From an uncultured Bacillus sp. (GTDB lineage Bacteria > Bacillota > Bacilli > Bacillales_B > DSM-18226): 46,460 nucleotides of DNA. This document shows, in pieces, positions 18,178 to 26,562 of the stretch. The notes beneath the pieces were generated by a model, which saw nothing but the letters and a program-made list of their open reading frames with translations, was not told where the DNA came from and made no database searches. Every line of letters starts with the position of its first letter. Position 1 is the stretch's first letter. The position numbers and the translations under genes are program-made. Where the stretch lies: assembly GCF_946478885.1 (NCBI RefSeq), contig NZ_CAMLDX010000013.1, positions 1 through 46,460 on the forward strand. The letters run 5' to 3'.

Positions 18178-18996
18178 ATGGAATCAGTCAATGCCATGAT
18201 TAAGGAAATGGAAAGCAAAATATTCAGTGAAGAAATTGACCCTGAATGTGATTTAACTTCCGGATTAAAGGTTGGGGTTGATTTAGGAACCTCTAACATA
18301 GTCATTATCGTCCTAGATAAAAATAATAAACCCGTTACTGGTGCAATGGAACGGGCTAAAGTTGTAAAAGATGGAATCGTGGTAGATTTTATTGGCGCCA
18401 TTAATATTGTAAGACTATTAAAAACAAAAATTGAAACGAGATTAGGAATGGAGTTAACAGAGGCTGCAACTGCCATACCGCCCGGAATATTAGAGGGAAA
18501 TGTAAAAGTCATTACAAATGTAGTTGAAGCTGCAGGTTTTTCTGTTACAAATGTGGTCGATGAGCCTGAAGCGGCTGCTAGAGTTTTAAAAGTTCAGGAC
18601 GGTGCAGTAGTGGATATAGGAGGGGGTACAACAGGAATCACTGTATTAAAAAACGGCGAAGTACTTTATTCAATTGATGAAGCTACCGGAGGCACCCATT
18701 TAACTCTAGTTGTTGCAGGGAGTATGCAACTTGATTTTGATGAAGCAGAAAAGATTAAACATGACCCGGAAAATTACAGAAAGATATTTCCACTTGTACA
18801 GCCTGTCTTAGAAAAAATGGCTGCAATAACAAAAAAACAAATTACGGAAGAAGTGAAGGAGCTTTATCTGGTCGGAGGGACATGTTGTTTAGATGGCGTT
18901 GAACAGGTATTTCAAAAGTATACACATATTAAAACAACAAAACCCTATAATCCTTTATTAGTTACTCCACTCGGAATTGCCATGTGTGCAAGTTGA
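18178..18996 (+). CDS. eutJ: EutJ-like Hsp70-fold BMC protein
   Basis: About 273 residues with the actin/Hsp70 ATPase fold: phosphate loop GLKVGVDLGTSNIVI, second phosphate motif GAVVDIGGGTTGI and adenosine motif YLVGGT. It corresponds to EutJ, a putative chaperone of ethanolamine and glycyl radical microcompartments; its exact job is unknown. Start choice is uncertain. ATGs at 18175 and 18178 follow GGGTGAG, and a GTG at 18169 overlaps the pduL stop. It is not the large subunit of the B12 diol dehydratase reactivase (PduG), which is much longer, in keeping with the absence of PduCDE. Confidence 0.88.
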   Translation: MESVNAMIKEMESKIFSEEIDPECDLTSGLKVGVDLGTSNIVIIVLDKNNKPVTGAMERAKVVKDGIVVDFIGAINIVRLLKTKIETRLGMELTEAATAIPPGILEGNVKVITNVVEAAGFSVTNVVDEPEAAARVLKVQDGAVVDIGGGTTGITVLKNGEVLYSIDEATGGTHLTLVVAGSMQLDFDEAEKIKHDPENYRKIFPLVQPVLEKMAAITKKQITEEVKELYLVGGTCCLDGVEQVFQKYTHIKTTKPYNPLLVTPLGIAMCAS

Positions 18997-19012
18997 TTGG
19001 AGGGGAGAGAAC

Positions 19013-19792
19013 TTGGAACTCGAAAATCTTGTAAAAAATATGCTGAAGGAAATGCTGCCCTTACTCGAAAAGAGAGTTTTAATATTTTTATGCGGAGGAT
19101 CTGTTAATGCAGATATTCTTCTAAAGAGTTTGGCGGATTTAAAATATAAACATTTTGATCTCGTGATTTCTGAAAGCGGAAAGTCAATGTTGAACGAGGA
19201 AGCTGTTCAAAAGCTGAATGGGAGAATAATCGAAACCGTTTTCGCTTTGGAAGAAGCAGTATCTAATTCTCACCTTGTTTTGATCCCGGTTATGACAAGA
19301 AACACGCTGGCAAAAACGGCATTAGGAATTGCGGATAATCTCGTGACGACTGGGATTGCAAGAGCCATTATGATGAATAAAGAGGTGCTTGCGGTAAAAG
19401 ATTGTTTTGATGCAAATCATCCAATTAACATCGCGAATGATTTATCTCATAACAGCTCTTATAATTCTATGTTGGAAAACTATGAAAATCAGCTTCAGAA
19501 GTTTGGTGTCAAATTCATTGATTTATCTGAGTTTAAGAGAGTCGTACAGAAAAAGATAACTTTTCTTTCATCAGAGTTCAATACTAGTAATTCAGGTAAT
19601 AAACGAAGTTCCAGCAAGGAGATTGCAAAGCAAAATGAGGTTCATTTAACCTCCTCTATTCTAACTTTAACAGATTTAAGAGGATATTCAGAGAATGCAG
19701 TGATAAAAATTAAACCAAACACCATTGTAACCCCTTTGGCTAAAGACTTTATGGCCAGCCATCATATGAGGCTTCAGTCCTTGAATGAGTAG
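19013..19792 (+). CDS. BMC-associated flavoprotein-fold protein with EutT/EutQ-like C-terminal segment
   Basis: About 259 residues. Residues 20-150 look like a flavoprotein (FMN-binding, PF02441-like) domain: VLIFLCGGSVNADILL near the start and LVLIPVMTRNTLAKTALGIADNLVT in the middle. The last ~40 residues, after a Ser-rich linker, read LTLTDLRGY...IKIKPNTIVTPLAKDFMASHHMRL, resembling the short N-terminal segment of EutT and EutQ. The start is probably the TTG at 19013, five bases after AGGGGAG, because no ATG fits; it lies 16 bases after eutJ. Homologues occur in glycyl radical microcompartment loci without a settled function. A redox or cofactor-handling role is inference. Confidence 0.75.
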   Translation: MELENLVKNMLKEMLPLLEKRVLIFLCGGSVNADILLKSLADLKYKHFDLVISESGKSMLNEEAVQKLNGRIIETVFALEEAVSNSHLVLIPVMTRNTLAKTALGIADNLVTTGIARAIMMNKEVLAVKDCFDANHPINIANDLSHNSSYNSMLENYENQLQKFGVKFIDLSEFKRVVQKKITFLSSEFNTSNSGNKRSSSKEIAKQNEVHLTSSILTLTDLRGYSENAVIKIKPNTIVTPLAKDFMASHHMRLQSLNE

Positions 19793-19828
19793 TTAAAAGG
19801 GACTTCAGATTAAGCGGGAGGTAGAAAA

Positions 19829-21292
19829 ATGGACGTTCTTTATGATAAGGATTTGGCTTCAATACAAGAAACAAGAAGTTTGATTGCCGAAGCTAAAAAT
19901 GCACAAAAGGAGTTTGCCCAATTCTGTCAACAAAAAGTGGATGGTATTGTTCAAAGAATTGCTGAAGCCGCTGCTGCCGAAGCTGTAAGGCTGGCAAAAT
20001 TAGCTCATGAAGAAACAGGTTTTGGAACCTGGGAAGATAAAGTGATAAAGAATCAATTTGCCAGCTTAACAGTGTACCAATATATAAAAGATTTAAAAAC
20101 CGTTGGCATTATAAGTGATGATAAAGATAAGAAAATCATGGAGATTGCAGTTCCGGTTGGAATTATCGCTGGACTCATTCCTTCAACAAACCCGACTTCA
20201 ACAACCATTTATAAGACGTTAGTTTCTTTGAAGGCTGGAAATGCAATTATTATTTCACCACATCCAAGTGCACAGGATTGCATAATTGAAACGGTTAAAG
20301 TGCTACAAAAGGCAGCAAAAGATGCGGGAGCTCCTGATGGACTCATTGGCTGTATTTCCAATCCGACACTTCAGGCAACGAATGAACTTATGAAGCACAA
20401 GGATACTGCTGTCATTCTTGCTACAGGTGGAGAAGCAATGGTAAAAGCGGCATATAGTTCAGGAACTCCGGCCATTGGAGTTGGACCAGGGAATGGACCG
20501 GCTTTTATAGAAAAAACAGCGGATGTCCACTTGGCTGTAAAAAGAATTATCGACAGCAAGACCTTTGATAATGGAGTGATCTGTGCATCTGAGCAGTCCA
20601 TCATTGTTGAGAAAGACATCAAAGAATATGTCATGCAAGAGCTTAAAAATCAAGGAGCTTATTTCCTTTCTATAGAAGAATCGGATCACCTTGGAAAATG
20701 GCTTTTAAGAGCAAATGGTACGATGAATCCACAGATTGTCGGCAAAAGTGCGAAGGCCATTGCAGAGTTAGCGGGTCTCAAAATACCGGCAGGGATCAAG
20801 GTTTTAATCTCCGAACAAGAGTCTGTTTCTAAGAAAAATCCATATTCACGTGAAAAGCTTGCTCCTATTTTAGCCTTTTATAGTGTAGAGAACATGGAAC
20901 AAGCGTGTGAGCGTTCGATCGAATTATTGTTAAATGAAGGAAAAGGCCATACATTTATCATTCATTCCAATAATGAAGAGATCATTAAGAAATTTTCCCT
21001 CAAAATTCCTGTTTCAAGAATTTTAGTGAACAGTCCGGGAGCTTTAGGAGGAATTGGTGGCACAACAAATTTAGTTCCAGCTTTAACCTTAGGTTGTGGC
21101 GCTGTGGGAGGTAGCTCCACCTCTGATAATGTAGGTCCTGTGAACTTATTCAATATCCGCAGAGTATCGTATGGGGTCAGAGAATTGGAGGATTTACAAA
21201 GAAATGGAGCTGATACTTCAACAACAAAAGCTATTTCTGAGAAAGAGGTAGAAGAGCTATTAAAAAATCTCCTTCAGCAGTTAATTGGATAG
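19829..21292 (+). CDS. pduP: CoA-acylating aldehyde dehydrogenase (PduP/EutE-like)
   Basis: Oxidises propionaldehyde, or a similar aldehyde, with CoA and NAD+ to acyl-CoA and NADH inside the compartment. The 487-residue sequence has the ALDH fold with [21 protein letters not shown], the cofactor motif [25 protein letters not shown], and the catalytic cysteine in [10 protein letters not shown] (Cys252). A linker and a final amphipathic helix (residues 470-487, [18 protein letters not shown]) look like a C-terminal encapsulation peptide, placed as in several glycyl radical microcompartments rather than at the N-terminus as in Salmonella PduP. ATG 19829 follows GGGAGGTAGAAAA. Confidence 0.93.
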   Translation: MDVLYDKDLASIQETRSLIAEAKNAQKEFAQFCQQKVDGIVQRIAEAAAAEAVRLAKLAHEETGFGTWEDKVIKNQFASLTVYQYIKDLKTVGIISDDKDKKIMEIAVPVGIIAGLIPSTNPTSTTIYKTLVSLKAGNAIIISPHPSAQDCIIETVKVLQKAAKDAGAPDGLIGCISNPTLQATNELMKHKDTAVILATGGEAMVKAAYSSGTPAIGVGPGNGPAFIEKTADVHLAVKRIIDSKTFDNGVICASEQSIIVEKDIKEYVMQELKNQGAYFLSIEESDHLGKWLLRANGTMNPQIVGKSAKAIAELAGLKIPAGIKVLISEQESVSKKNPYSREKLAPILAFYSVENMEQACERSIELLLNEGKGHTFIIHSNNEEIIKKFSLKIPVSRILVNSPGALGGIGGTTNLVPALTLGCGAVGGSSTSDNVGPVNLFNIRRVSYGVRELEDLQRNGADTSTTKAISEKEVEELLKNLLQQLIG

Positions 21293-21326
21293 TTTAAATA
21301 AAGCTCAATCAAAGGAGACTAAAACA

Positions 21327-21590
21327 ATGTTTATAGCAAAAGTCATTGGAAAAATTGTTTCCACACAAAAAGCAAATAAGCTCATGGGTTCAAAATTGCT
21401 CATCATTAAAACGCTGGATGAGCATATGGAAGAGGTTGAAGAAAATGCATTGGTAGCTGTTGATGGAGTTGGCGCGGGAAAAGATGATATTGTTCTCGTT
21501 GACTGGGGAGATACAATATATGAAAATTCCAAGCTATCCGTTGATATGGCTATTGTGGGAATAATAGATGAAATACAACTGGACCATTAA
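21327..21590 (+). CDS. BMC-P pentameric vertex protein (EutN/CcmL/PduN family)
   Basis: 87-residue protein that caps the vertices of the shell. Family features are FIAKVIGKIVSTQKANKLMGSKLLII, then LVAVDGVGAGKDDIVLVDWG and a C-terminal VGIIDEI. The ATG at 21327 is preferred, with AAAGGAG 11 bases upstream; an earlier in-frame ATG at 21285 overlaps the aldehyde dehydrogenase end and lacks a good site. Only one pentamer gene is seen in the locus, which is enough for a closed shell. Confidence 0.93.
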   Translation: MFIAKVIGKIVSTQKANKLMGSKLLIIKTLDEHMEEVEENALVAVDGVGAGKDDIVLVDWGDTIYENSKLSVDMAIVGIIDEIQLDH

Positions 21591-21633
21591 AGAACTGGAA
21601 AAGTTAATCAAATAAAAAGGGGGTGGAGAAAAG

Positions 21634-22779
21634 ATGGAGCGTTTCATGATTAAACCGGAAATTTACCATGGTACAGGGGCAATGGAATATTTAACGATGC
21701 TTAATAATGAGAGGGCATTGATTATTACAGATCCTGCAATGGTCCAGTCTGGGTTATTGGAACAACTGATTAAAATATTAAAAAGTTCTGTAGATGATTA
21801 TCATGTATTTTCTGACATAGTGCCTGATCCCTCCATTGATATCATAGCGCAAGCTGTTAGTCAGATGAACATGATAAAGCCAGACTTAGTTATCGTATTA
21901 GGAAGCAGCAGTACAATTTTCGCAGCAAAAAACATTCTATGGGCTACAAAACAAATTGCTCGTTATCTGAATTTGCAACACTATCAAAAGCCACAATTCA
22001 TTGCTATTCCCACTGCCGGTGAAACCGGTTATGAAATGGCATCCGTTTCTTTTGTTACCATTGGTGATAAAAAAATTCCACTCTTTTATAATGAGCTAAT
22101 GCCGGATACAACCATTATTGATCCTATTTTCGTTAAATTGGTTCCTCAGCAAATTATTGCTGATCTAGCCATTGCAGCATTAACCCGTTCCGTAGAAGCT
22201 TATGTTTCTAAAGACTGTACGGATTATACAGATGCGCTAGCCGAAAAAGCTGTTAAAATCACTTTTGATTTTTTACTACCAGCTTACAAGGACGGAAATA
22301 ATCTTTTGGCAAGGCAGAAGCTGCTCAATGCATCTTGTATGGCGGGTATGGCAGCAGCGAATGCTTTACTCGGTTTAAATCATAGTATGGCGCATGCTTT
22401 GAGTGAAACTTTTCAGATGCCGTACTCCATAGCAAATGCAATATTATTACCAACTGTGATCAAATTTAATGCCAATCTTGAAAGCGGTAAAGTAACAAAA
22501 GCGGCAAAACGGTATGCAGAACTAGCCAAACTAATGGGTCTTCCTGCTGCGACCGTTTTTGAAGGAGTAATCAATTTTACTGCAGCAGTTAAAATTCTTT
22601 TACAAGAAACGAACTGTCCTTCATCTTTAGAAGAAATCGGTATTCCAAAAGATGCGTTTCTTGATAAGCTTACGGCTATGAGTATAACTGCAATGAACCA
22701 TGCATGCATAGCAACGAATCCGAAAGCTATCAGGACAGAGGAAATTGCAGCACTCTATGCAACCATTTACAGCAAATAA
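21634..22779 (+). CDS. Iron-dependent alcohol dehydrogenase homologue lacking metal ligands (probable pseudoenzyme)
   Basis: 381-residue protein with the iron-ADH (family III) fold, in the operon position expected for PduQ or EutG. Active members bind Fe2+ with one Asp and three His, as in the two FucO-like genes of this window. Here the first ligand motif reads IAALTRSVEAYVS, with Ala181 for Asp and Arg185 for His. NHSMAHAL keeps His250, and MPYSIANAILLP has Tyr264 for the last His. The NAD motif GGGS-x-x-D is changed to LGSSSTIF (89-96). The frame is intact, spacing is normal and the ribosome binding site (GGGGGTGGAG) is strong, so the protein is probably made. A structural, regulatory or scaffolding role is inferred; alcohol dehydrogenase activity is unlikely. 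Confidence 0.88.
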   Translation: MERFMIKPEIYHGTGAMEYLTMLNNERALIITDPAMVQSGLLEQLIKILKSSVDDYHVFSDIVPDPSIDIIAQAVSQMNMIKPDLVIVLGSSSTIFAAKNILWATKQIARYLNLQHYQKPQFIAIPTAGETGYEMASVSFVTIGDKKIPLFYNELMPDTTIIDPIFVKLVPQQIIADLAIAALTRSVEAYVSKDCTDYTDALAEKAVKITFDFLLPAYKDGNNLLARQKLLNASCMAGMAAANALLGLNHSMAHALSETFQMPYSIANAILLPTVIKFNANLESGKVTKAAKRYAELAKLMGLPAATVFEGVINFTAAVKILLQETNCPSSLEEIGIPKDAFLDKLTAMSITAMNHACIATNPKAIRTEEIAALYATIYSK

Positions 22780-22948
22780 ATAGATCTAAGCTAGCTTGTA
22801 CATGATTAATTTTTGGGGGAAATACCAGCATATAAAGAGACTACATAAGAAGAGAATTCTAGAAAGATCATGATATCACATCAAAATGTTACAGGCTTAT
22901 TTATTTTTATCATACAAAAAAGAGTAAAAATAGTAAAGATCAAGAGAA

Positions 22949-22962
22949 TGAAAACGTTCTAA
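22949..22962 (+). promoter_or_regulatory. cre-like CcpA site upstream of the glycyl radical enzyme gene
   Basis: TGAAAACGTTCTAA matches TGWAANCGNTNWCA at 13 of 14 positions and ends 37 bases before the start codon, inside a 220-base gap. The gap suggests that the glycyl radical enzyme gene also has its own promoter. Confidence 0.55.
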
Positions 22963-22999
22963 AATCATATTAGCTCCATCTTGAAAGGAGAAATTATGC

Positions 23000-25531
23000 A
23001 TGCAGACTGTTAATTGTGAACCATCACCGCGTATTCAGAAGTTGATTGATGATCTATATTCTGTAACGCCACAAATTGAAGCAGATAGAGCCGTATTAAT
23101 TACTAAGTCCTATAAAGAAACGGAAGCATTTCCTACTGTTATTCGAAGAGCGAAAGCACTTGAAAATATACTAAGCAACATGAATATTGTTATTCGTGAT
23201 GACGAATTAATTGTGGGTAATCTTACGGCAAGTCCGAGGGCAGCTCAAATTTTCCCTGAGTTTTCAAATAAATGGCTTTTAGATGAGTTTGATACTTTGG
23301 CTAAAAGAAAAGGCGACGTTTTTTTAATTTCGGAAGACACAAAGGCGAAATTACGTGAAGCATTTGACTATTGGAATGGCAAAACTACAAACGAATTCGC
23401 AACGGAATTAATGTTTTCTGAAACAAAAGAGGCAATGGATGCAGGTGTTTTTACAGTAGGAAATTACTATTTCAATGGAGTAGGCCATATTTCAGTCGAT
23501 TATGCCAAAGTATTAAAGAAAGGTATGAACGGCATTATAGCTGAGGTGGAAGAAGTCAAGGCAAATTCTGATAAAACTGCTCCAGATTATATTGAAAAAG
23601 ACTATTTTTTGAATAGTGTTCTCATTACATCCAAGGCGGTCATGACATATGCACAGCGCTTTGCTGAGGAGGCGAGAAGACTTGCCGCTCAAACATCGGA
23701 TAACAGACGTCAAAAAGAGCTTTTACAGATTGCTGAAAACTGTGAACATGTTCCTGCTCATCCAGCGCGAAATTTCTATGAAGCCTTGCAATCATTTTGG
23801 TTTGTACAAGCCGTCATTCAAATTGAATCTAACGGCCATTCTATATCCCCAATGAGATTTGATCAGTATATGTACCCTTACTATCAAAAGGATCTTGACA
23901 GCGGTGTATTGACAATCGAATCTGCCCAAGAATTGTTGGATTGTTTATGGGCTAAATTCAACGATGTGAATAAAGTACGTGATGCTGCATCAACAAAAGG
24001 ATTTGGTGGTTATCCAATGTTCCAGAACTTAATTGTTGGTGGACAGACTCCAGATGGCAGAGATGCTACAAATCAATTATCCTTTGCTTGTCTTGAGGCA
24101 ACTTCACATACAAAATTGCCACAGCCTTCTATTTCAATTCGTGTATGGAATAAAACTCCCGATGAGTTAATGTTCAAGGCTGGAGAAGTAACCCGATTGG
24201 GATTAGGAATGCCGGCTTATTATAATGATGAAGTTGTCATCCCATCATTAGTTAACCGTGGAGTTTCCTTAAGTGATGCCCGTGATTATGGCATTATAGG
24301 CTGTGTTGAACCTCAAAAGGGTGGGAAAACAGAAGGATGGCATGATGCTGCTTTCTTCAATATGGCTAAAGTATTAGAAATTACCATTAATAATGGAAAG
24401 GCTGATGGTAAGCAGATTGGGCTGCAAACAGGTGAATTTACTTCCTTTTCCACCTTTGAAGCTTTTTTAGAGGCCTACCAAAGGCAAATGGAATATTTTG
24501 TTAAGTTATTAGTGAATGCGGATAACTCTGTAGATTTGGCACATGGTAAAAGAGCTCCGCTCCCGTTCTTATCATCAATGGTTGAAGACTGCATCGGTCG
24601 CGGTCAGTCTCTGCAGGGAGGCGGAGCTGTGTATAACTTTACTGGTCCGCAGGGGGTGGGAGTTGCGAATGTCGGAGATTCATTGATGGCAATTAAGAGA
24701 TTAGTTTTTGAAGAGAAGAAAATAACCTTAACTGAATTAAAAGAGGCTTTAGATACAAACTTTAGTACTCAAATCCAATCAGGACAACAGTCAACAGACT
24801 TAAGTAAATTCACTCAAGAAGCATTAATTGAATTAATTAAAAAACTTATTCTTGAGGGAAATAATGTTTCATTGGAAGAACTGAAAAAAGCGACTAATGT
24901 AAAAGTCGATTTAGGAACTAATGGAGATAAAGAATATATCCGCCAAATGCTTGAAAATGGAGCACCTAAATTTGGCAATGATATGGATGAAGTTGATGAT
25001 TTAGCACGCGAAGCCGCGTTGATTTATTGCAGTGAAGTTGAAAAATACCGCAATCCACGTAAAGGCAGCTTCCAACCTGGATTATATCCTGTATCTGCAA
25101 ACGTTGCCATGGGGGCTCAAACAGGCGCAACTCCTGATGGAAGAAAAGCTGGAGCGGCCTTGGCAGATGGCGTTTCACCTGTTTCTGGAAGGGATAAAAA
25201 GGGACCGACGGCGGCTGCAAATTCAATTGCTAAATTAGATCATCATATTGCATCAAACGGAACGTTATTTAACCAGAAATTCCATCCATCAGCTATCGCT
25301 GGACAAACAGGATTGGAAAACCTTTCAGCTTTGGTGCGGGGCTATTTTGATCAAAAAGGTATGCATGTGCAGTTTAACGTAGTTAGTCGCGAAACATTGT
25401 TGGAAGCACAACAAGATCCTGAGAAATATAAGAATCTTGTAGTTCGGGTTGCAGGCTACAGTGCACACTTTACAACTTTAGATAAATCCATTCAAGATGA
25501 CATTATTAATCGAACTGAGCAAGCATTTTAA
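23000..25531 (+). CDS. Glycyl radical diol/glycerol dehydratase-type enzyme
   Basis: 843-residue B12-independent radical lyase. The radical site is in VRVAGYSAHF (Gly819) and the thiyl cysteine and base are in GCVEPQ (Cys435 and Glu437). Residues that bind the diol in C. butyricum glycerol dehydratase are all present by motif: His163 and Asp167 (GHISVDY), His280 and Ser281 (NGHSIS), and Asp449 (EGWHDAAFFN). This favours 1,2-propanediol or glycerol over choline or isethionate. The sequence is longer than the ~790 residues of that enzyme because of extra sequence at about 588-640. The N-terminus is short, without the extension that targets some homologues to the shell. ATG 23000 follows AAAGGAG. 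Propanediol is favoured over glycerol because the operon is otherwise pdu-like; that choice is inference. Confidence 0.9.
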   Translation: MQTVNCEPSPRIQKLIDDLYSVTPQIEADRAVLITKSYKETEAFPTVIRRAKALENILSNMNIVIRDDELIVGNLTASPRAAQIFPEFSNKWLLDEFDTLAKRKGDVFLISEDTKAKLREAFDYWNGKTTNEFATELMFSETKEAMDAGVFTVGNYYFNGVGHISVDYAKVLKKGMNGIIAEVEEVKANSDKTAPDYIEKDYFLNSVLITSKAVMTYAQRFAEEARRLAAQTSDNRRQKELLQIAENCEHVPAHPARNFYEALQSFWFVQAVIQIESNGHSISPMRFDQYMYPYYQKDLDSGVLTIESAQELLDCLWAKFNDVNKVRDAASTKGFGGYPMFQNLIVGGQTPDGRDATNQLSFACLEATSHTKLPQPSISIRVWNKTPDELMFKAGEVTRLGLGMPAYYNDEVVIPSLVNRGVSLSDARDYGIIGCVEPQKGGKTEGWHDAAFFNMAKVLEITINNGKADGKQIGLQTGEFTSFSTFEAFLEAYQRQMEYFVKLLVNADNSVDLAHGKRAPLPFLSSMVEDCIGRGQSLQGGGAVYNFTGPQGVGVANVGDSLMAIKRLVFEEKKITLTELKEALDTNFSTQIQSGQQSTDLSKFTQEALIELIKKLILEGNNVSLEELKKATNVKVDLGTNGDKEYIRQMLENGAPKFGNDMDEVDDLAREAALIYCSEVEKYRNPRKGSFQPGLYPVSANVAMGAQTGATPDGRKAGAALADGVSPVSGRDKKGPTAAANSIAKLDHHIASNGTLFNQKFHPSAIAGQTGLENLSALVRGYFDQKGMHVQFNVVSRETLLEAQQDPEKYKNLVVRVAGYSAHFTTLDKSIQDDIINRTEQAF

Positions 25532-25547
25532 TCTGAAAATATGATTA

Positions 25548-25571
25548 GGAGGGGTTGTGCTGAACTCCTCC
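25548..25571 (+). terminator. Hairpin between the glycyl radical enzyme and its activase (partial terminator or processing site)
   Basis: GGAGGGGTT and AACTCCTCC form a 9-bp stem with one G-T pair and a 6-base loop, followed by CATGTTTTG. The T-run is short, so it may reduce rather than stop transcription. This would give more dehydratase than activase, the ratio such systems need. Confidence 0.5.
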
Positions 25572-25599
25572 CATGTTTTGAATCGGCAGGTGTGAAGAA

Positions 25600-26511
25600 A
25601 TGAAACAAACAACAAAAGGAATTGTATTTGATATTCAACGCTTTTCGGTTCATGACGGCCCTGGAATCAGAACGATTGTCTTTTTAAAAGGATGCCCACT
25701 TAGATGTCACTGGTGCAGTAATCCCGAATCGCAGCACAAAGAACTTCAATTAATGTATATAAAGCGAAATTGTATAGGTTGCAAGCGCTGTACAGAAGCT
25801 TGCCCAAGGGAGGCCCTAAATTTTCATCCTGCTTTTAACGTAGATTATAAAAAATGTGACTTGTGTGGAAAGTGTGTAGATGTTTGTTATAGTGAAGCCC
25901 TTAGTTTATCAGGTCAATATCAAACGGTTGAACAGATAGTTGATGAGTTAAAGAAGGATAATATTCACTATAAAAAATCCGGTGGCGGAATTACTCTATC
26001 TGGGGGAGAGCCCCTTTCACAGCCAGAATTTGCTGTTAAACTTCTTCAGGCATGTAAAGGAAAAGGCTGGCATACAGCAATTGAAACAACTGCATTTACC
26101 AGTCAATATGTATTAGAGCTAGTTTTACCTTGGTTAGATTTAGTTCTGTTGGATATTAAACACATCGATAACAAGAAACATCAGGAATTTGTAGGGGCAT
26201 CTAATGAAATGATCTTAAGTAATGCCAGATATATAGGGCAATCTGGAGTTTCAATGATTATTCGGGTTCCGGTTATTCCTGGCTTCAATGATCAGACAGA
26301 TGATATAAAAGACATTGTCACTTTTGCCAAAAGTATAAAGGGAGTGAAAGAAATCCATTTACTTCCCTATCATCGGCTGGGAGAAAATAAATATGAGTAT
26401 TTAAACTATGATAATAGAATGAAAGGAACTGTACCTCCAACAAAGGAGAAAATGCAATCTCTTAAGAATGTTGTGGAAGAAACAGGACTTATATGTAAAA
26501 TAGGCGGTTAA
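25600..26511 (+). CDS. Glycyl radical enzyme activase (radical SAM)
   Basis: 303-residue radical SAM enzyme that abstracts hydrogen from the glycine of the adjacent dehydratase. The SAM-cluster motif is GCPLRCHWCSNP (Cys32, Cys36 and Cys39). Two ferredoxin-type 4Fe-4S sets follow: Cys58, 61, 64, 68 (NCIGCKRCTEACP) and Cys86, 89, 92, 96 (CDLCGKCVDVC), typical of activases of non-formate-lyase glycyl radical enzymes. A GGGITLSGGEPL motif binds SAM. ATG 25600 follows GGCAGGTGTGAAGAA. Oxygen-sensitive clusters imply that this pathway works only without oxygen. Confidence 0.95.
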   Translation: MKQTTKGIVFDIQRFSVHDGPGIRTIVFLKGCPLRCHWCSNPESQHKELQLMYIKRNCIGCKRCTEACPREALNFHPAFNVDYKKCDLCGKCVDVCYSEALSLSGQYQTVEQIVDELKKDNIHYKKSGGGITLSGGEPLSQPEFAVKLLQACKGKGWHTAIETTAFTSQYVLELVLPWLDLVLLDIKHIDNKKHQEFVGASNEMILSNARYIGQSGVSMIIRVPVIPGFNDQTDDIKDIVTFAKSIKGVKEIHLLPYHRLGENKYEYLNYDNRMKGTVPPTKEKMQSLKNVVEETGLICKIGG

Positions 26512-26562
26512 AAATAATCGAGTACTGGCAATGGTCAATACCTTATTTATTACAGGAAATAT

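Noticed and set aside
23000..25531. Glycyl radical enzyme as choline lyase (CutC) or isethionate lyase (IslA)
   Set aside because: His163/Asp167, His280/Ser281 and Asp449 match the diol-binding set of glycerol dehydratase; the sulfonate-binding Arg/Gln pair of IslA is replaced by His/Asp, and no choline- or sulfonate-linked genes are nearby.
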